Below the pieces are notes generated by a model. It searched no databases, had not been told where the DNA came from, and saw only the letters and a program-made list of their open reading frames with translations. The translations under genes were made by a program, and so were the position numbers. Below, piece by piece: positions 5,548 through 8,257 of a stretch of 8,257 bases of DNA (positions within the stretch are counted from its first letter, which is position 1; each line of letters starts with the position of its first letter). The stretch is from an uncultured Jannaschia sp. (GTDB lineage: Bacteria; Pseudomonadota; Alphaproteobacteria; Rhodobacterales; Rhodobacteraceae): positions 1-8,257 of the forward strand of contig CALFSY010000140.1 in NCBI GenBank assembly GCA_937916365.1. The letters are read 5' to 3'.

Positions 5548-6753
5548 TTAGAATTGCATGGGCGCGATGGGCAAATAGGTCACCCGATCGCCTGCCTGAC
5601 GTGGCCCATCATGGGCGGGGCGGACCAAAAGGGCGTCGGCCTTTGCAAAAACGCTTAGTAACGAGCTATCCTGCCGCTCAAACGGTGTGATGTGGGGGAA
5701 ATCGGCCGTGGGTGGCATATGAAGTTTCGCGCGCATGAAATGCGCGCGCGGGCCGTTCGCCGGTATGTCACAGCCAAGGTTTGCGATGCGCCGTGGCGTG
5801 ACCACCGTTGATAACCCCAAAAAGGCGCGCACCATCGGGGCCAAAAATACATGCCCACACACCAGCGCCGAAACGGGGTTTCCAGGCAAGCCCAACATCG
5901 CCGAGGCCCCCAACCGCCCCGCCATCAACGGTTTGCCCGGTCGCATTGCCACCTTATAAAACGCTTGTTCCAAACCCATATCGGCGGCGATGTGACCCAC
6001 CAAATCATGATCCCCAACCGAGGCGCCCCCGATCGTCACAATCAAATCGGCGTCTTTAGCCAGATCCAAAACCTGCCGTAAGCTGGTCTCTGTATCCCGC
6101 GCGATGGGCAAAAGGCGGGCATGGCCGCCCTCGGCCTCGACCAAGGCTTTTAACCCATAGGTGTTTGAGGCGATGATTTGATCGGGGCGCGGGGTCTGCC
6201 CGGGGCGCACCAATTCGTCACCCGTGGCAATCAGCGCCACATCGGGGCGGCGCGTAACGCGAAGCGTGGCGGCATTCATCGCAGCGGCCAGCGCAAGGTC
6301 CGCTGGGCCAAGGCGACGGGGGGCCGTGATACGGGCCCCCGCGCGAAAATCGGCCCCCGCCGCACGGATATGGTGGCCCGGATCCAACGTGTGGTTCAGG
6401 GTAATTTGGTCCCCATGGCGCGCGACATCTTCTTGGATCACGATGCGATCCGCACCTGTGGGAATGGGCGCACCGGTGAATATGCGCACGGCCTGTCCTG
6501 TGCTAAGCCTGCCATCCCAGGCCCGCCCGGCGGGGGCCGTGCCCACCACCGTTAACGTGGCCCCAGGCACCGCATCGGCTTGCCGCAGGGCATACCCATC
6601 CATCGCGGCGGCGGCAAAGGGGGGCTGATCGCGCGGCGCCGTAACGGGCGCGGCCAACACCCGCCCCCCCGCGGCGGCCAATGGCACATCCTCAACCTCT
6701 AACGCGCGGGTTAGGGCCAGGCATTTGGTTAGGGCCTCTGCGACTGTAATCAT
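5548..6753 (-). CDS. moeA: Molybdopterin molybdenumtransferase MoeA
   Basis: This 401-residue cytoplasmic enzyme inserts molybdate into adenylated molybdopterin, the last step of molybdenum cofactor synthesis. N-terminal family motifs are PPFAAAAMDGYAL (44-56) and IFTGAPIPTGADRIV (91-105). The MoCF/MogA-like domain spans about 170-310, with LIATGDEL (174-181), IIASNTYGL (193-201), GGASVGDHD (242-250), the catalytic-site PGKP (272-275) and LPGNPVSAL (289-297). The C-terminal domain IV covers about 318-401. No key motif is missing and length is normal. The open frame runs back to an ATG at 6843 inside moaC, but family members begin with MITVAEAL-like sequence, so ATG 6753 is used; it has only a weak ribosome binding site. 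It lies 58 nt after moaC and is probably co-transcribed with trpC and moaC. The lexA operators begin 19 nt past its stop. Confidence 0.95.
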   Translation of the reverse strand: MITVAEALTKCLALTRALEVEDVPLAAAGGRVLAAPVTAPRDQPPFAAAAMDGYALRQADAVPGATLTVVGTAPAGRAWDGRLSTGQAVRIFTGAPIPTGADRIVIQEDVARHGDQITLNHTLDPGHHIRAAGADFRAGARITAPRRLGPADLALAAAMNAATLRVTRRPDVALIATGDELVRPGQTPRPDQIIASNTYGLKALVEAEGGHARLLPIARDTETSLRQVLDLAKDADLIVTIGGASVGDHDLVGHIAADMGLEQAFYKVAMRPGKPLMAGRLGASAMLGLPGNPVSALVCGHVFLAPMVRAFLGLSTVVTPRRIANLGCDIPANGPRAHFMRAKLHMPPTADFPHITPFERQDSSLLSVFAKADALLVRPAHDGPRQAGDRVTYLPIAPMQF

Positions 6754-6811
6754 GGAATGGTATCTTGCAACTGCGCCTATTCCCACTCGGCATAGGTTTG
6801 GCCTGCCCCGA

Positions 6812-7285
6812 TCATCCTTCAAACCGCCCGGATTTACCGCCATCTTTTAGGACCACCCGAATCCCGCCGATTTGGATGCTTTTTTCGGCGGCTTTCAACA
6901 TATCGTAAATCGTTAAGGCGGCGGTGGTCGTGGCGGTCAGGGCCTCCATCTCCACCCCCGTTTGACCGGTGGTTTTCACAGTTGCCGTGATCCGCACGCC
7001 GGGCAGGGTGGCATCAACCACCAGATCAAGCGCAACCTTGCCAATCGGCAAAGGATGACACAGCGGGATCAGATCAGCGGTTTTTTTCGCCCCCATAATC
7101 CCGGCCAGCCGCGCAATACCCAACACATCGCCCTTTTTTGCGGTGCCCTGTTCGACCAGCGCCAAGGTTTCGGGCCGCATTCGCACCCATCCTTCGGCCA
7201 CGGCCACGCGGCCGGTGACCGGTTTATCGGTCACATCAACCATATGGGCCTGTCCACCCGCATCAAAATGGGTTAAGGATGTCAT
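6812..7285 (-). CDS. moaC: Cyclic pyranopterin monophosphate synthase MoaC
   Basis: This 157-residue enzyme converts the MoaA product (3',8-cyclo-GTP) into cyclic pyranopterin monophosphate, the first stable intermediate of molybdenum cofactor synthesis. It works as a hexamer in the cytoplasm. Conserved residues are all visible: K51 (AKKGDV), H77 (LIPLCHPLP), E112 and E114 (TGVEMEALTA), D128 and K131 (YDMLKA). These fall on the same numbers as in the E. coli enzyme, which supports the ATG at 7285 as start; an in-frame TTG at 7291 overlaps the trpC stop and is rejected. AAGGG at 7293-7297, inside the last codons of trpC, gives a 7-nt spacing. Only 2 nt separate the trpC stop from this start, so translational coupling is likely. 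moeA follows, so two molybdenum cofactor genes are together, but moaA, moaD and moaE are not in the window. Confidence 0.97.
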   Translation of the reverse strand: MTSLTHFDAGGQAHMVDVTDKPVTGRVAVAEGWVRMRPETLALVEQGTAKKGDVLGIARLAGIMGAKKTADLIPLCHPLPIGKVALDLVVDATLPGVRITATVKTTGQTGVEMEALTATTTAALTIYDMLKAAEKSIQIGGIRVVLKDGGKSGRFEG

Positions 7286-7287
7286 AT

Positions 7288-8094
7288 TCAAGCCCTTAAA
7301 AAGTCTGCGCTTTTCAACATCGCCGCTGTGGCCGCCGCAACATCGGCCTGCCGCATCAGGCTTTCGCCAATGAGAAAGGCGCGCACGCCATGTTGGGTCA
7401 TATCCGCCAGATCGGCGGGGGTCGCAAGGCCGGATTCAGATATAACCAATCTGTCCTTGGGCACATGCGGGGCCAAAGCGCGCGTAACGTCAAGTGATGT
7501 TTCAAACGTTGTTAAATCGCGGTTGTTGATCCCGATCAACGTGGCATCTAGGGTAAGGGCGCGGTCAAGTTCGGCCCTGTTGTGCACCTCGACCAAAGCG
7601 TCCATGCCCCAATCGCGCGCGGCACTTTCCAACTCTGCGGCGTGTTGGTCGCTTACGCTGGCCATGATAATTAGAATGCAATCGGCACCCCAGGCGCGCG
7701 CCTGGGCCACTTGATAGGGGTCATACATAAAATCCTTGCGCAGACAGGGCCGCGTGGTGGCCGCGCGCGCGGTGGTCAGGTATTCCGGCGCCCCCTGAAA
7801 CGATGGGGCATCGGTCAACACGCTCAGACATGCCGCGCCGCCGGTTTCATAGGCACGGGCCAGTGTGGGCGGGTCAAAATCTGCGCGGATCAGGCCCTTG
7901 GATGGGCTGGCCTTTTTAATTTCGGCGATCAATCCATAACCTGTTGCCGTTGCCGCCCGCAACGTGGCGGTGAATGGCCGCACAGGGGCGGCGGCCCGCG
8001 CCGCACGCTCCACCACAGCGGGGGAATGCGCACCCTTAGCCGCGGCAACCTCGGCCAGTTTATAGGTTTTGATTTTATCAAGAATGTTGGTCAT
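7288..8094 (-). CDS. trpC: Indole-3-glycerol phosphate synthase TrpC
   Basis: This 268-residue TIM-barrel enzyme closes the ring of CdRP to form indole-3-glycerol phosphate in tryptophan synthesis. It is the single-domain type, without the TrpF fusion of enteric bacteria. Conserved residues are E58 and K60 (LIAEIKKASPSKG at 55-67), K110 (CLRKDF), E159 (LVEVHN), N180 (IGINNRDL), E210 and S211 (ISESGL) and the phosphate-binding IGES (232-235). The family N-terminus MTNILDKIKTYKL begins at ATG 8094, which is used here; an ATG four codons upstream at 8106 has a better ribosome binding site (AAGG at 8111-8114, 4 nt away) and may be the true start. It lies 56 nt after the stop of an unknown gene and 2 nt before moaC. 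Its usual partner trpD is not adjacent on the visible side. Confidence 0.96.
   Translation of the reverse strand: MTNILDKIKTYKLAEVAAAKGAHSPAVVERAARAAAPVRPFTATLRAATATGYGLIAEIKKASPSKGLIRADFDPPTLARAYETGGAACLSVLTDAPSFQGAPEYLTTARAATTRPCLRKDFMYDPYQVAQARAWGADCILIIMASVSDQHAAELESAARDWGMDALVEVHNRAELDRALTLDATLIGINNRDLTTFETSLDVTRALAPHVPKDRLVISESGLATPADLADMTQHGVRAFLIGESLMRQADVAAATAAMLKSADFLRA
7293..7297 (-). promoter_or_regulatory. Ribosome binding site of moaC inside the end of trpC
   Basis: AAGGG on the minus strand lies 7 nt before ATG 7285 and overlaps the last sense codons of trpC (Leu-Arg-Ala). It decides the moaC start and ties moaC translation to trpC. Confidence 0.7.
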
Positions 8095-8150
8095 ACTAAC
8101 AATCATAAAACCTTTGCTTATAAGGGGAAATAGGTTTGTGGTTTTTGGCC

Positions 8151-8257
8151 TTACCGCCCCCAATCGCCGCGCTCCAACTCTTGGGCGGTGGGCAGGACGC
8201 GCAAAAGATTAAGGCGCAGTTCGACCTCTTGCGCGCGGTTGATGGCGGCGCGAGAGT
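8151..8257 (-). CDS. C-terminal end of an unrecognised gene (partial)
   Basis: The last 34 codons of an open frame end at TAA (8151-8153 on the minus strand); the rest lies beyond the right edge. The peptide is mostly helical in character, with charged and Leu-rich pattern (AINRAQEVELRLNLLRVLP) and ends in ERGDWGR. It does not resemble the C-terminus of TrpD that I would expect upstream of trpC. I do not recognise it and assign no function. Codon choice is in keeping with the neighbours, and the stop lies 56 nt before trpC, so it may be in the same transcript. Confidence 0.5.
   Translation of the reverse strand, partial: SRAAINRAQEVELRLNLLRVLPTAQELERGDWGR

Noticed and set aside
6178..6628. 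Open frames on the plus strand opposite moeA (125 and 134 codons)
   Set aside because: They are antisense shadows in GC-rich coding sequence, without start signals or recognisable motifs.
6754..6843. Longer moeA beginning at ATG 6843 inside moaC
   Set aside because: The extra 30 residues do not resemble MoeA, whose family start matches ATG 6753.
7711..8133. A 140-codon open frame on the plus strand opposite trpC
   Set aside because: It is antisense to an intact trpC, low-complexity in Gly and Arg, with no family resemblance.

Overview
This window looks like chromosomal DNA of an alphaproteobacterium, most likely of the order Rhodobacterales. The evidence is the subunit I sequence of the aa3 cytochrome oxidase, an alphaproteobacterial-type LexA with GTTC-N7-GTTC operators, and the gene order trpC-moaC-moeA-lexA, which I recall as common in that order. 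This is inference from protein character and synteny, not a database result. I see no tRNA, rRNA, CRISPR array, insertion sequence or phage gene.

Left part, plus strand (61-2673): a compact four-gene operon encoding a copper-related RiPP (ribosomally made, post-translationally modified peptide) of the bufferin type. It contains a secreted four-cysteine precursor (bufA-like), an MNIO/DUF692 iron enzyme that modifies the precursor's cysteines (bufB), a DUF2063 partner protein (bufC) and a DoxX-family membrane protein (HvfX-like). BufB and BufC overlap by 4 bp (GTGA). A strong hairpin lies between bufA and bufB and probably sets their relative expression. The promoter is at or before the left edge and I could not identify it.

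Middle (2674-4763): an AT-rich convergent intergenic region with a bidirectional intrinsic terminator, then ctaD (aa3-type cytochrome c oxidase subunit I, heme a/a3 and CuB) on the minus strand, then a 235-bp region upstream of ctaD. A copper-buffering peptide operon thus faces the gene for a copper enzyme.

Right part, minus strand (4764-8257): lexA with its own promoter, embedded in three regularly spaced GAAC half-sites (two overlapping SOS boxes); then, going upstream, moeA and moaC (molybdenum cofactor synthesis), trpC (tryptophan synthesis) and the C-terminal 34 codons of an unrecognised gene cut by the window edge. trpC, moaC and moeA are tightly packed and probably one transcript. lexA lies downstream of them but is separately controlled by SOS autoregulation.

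The most notable items are the bufferin-type RiPP operon, whose precursor has an unusual acidic, methionine-rich tail, and the triple-half-site LexA operator.
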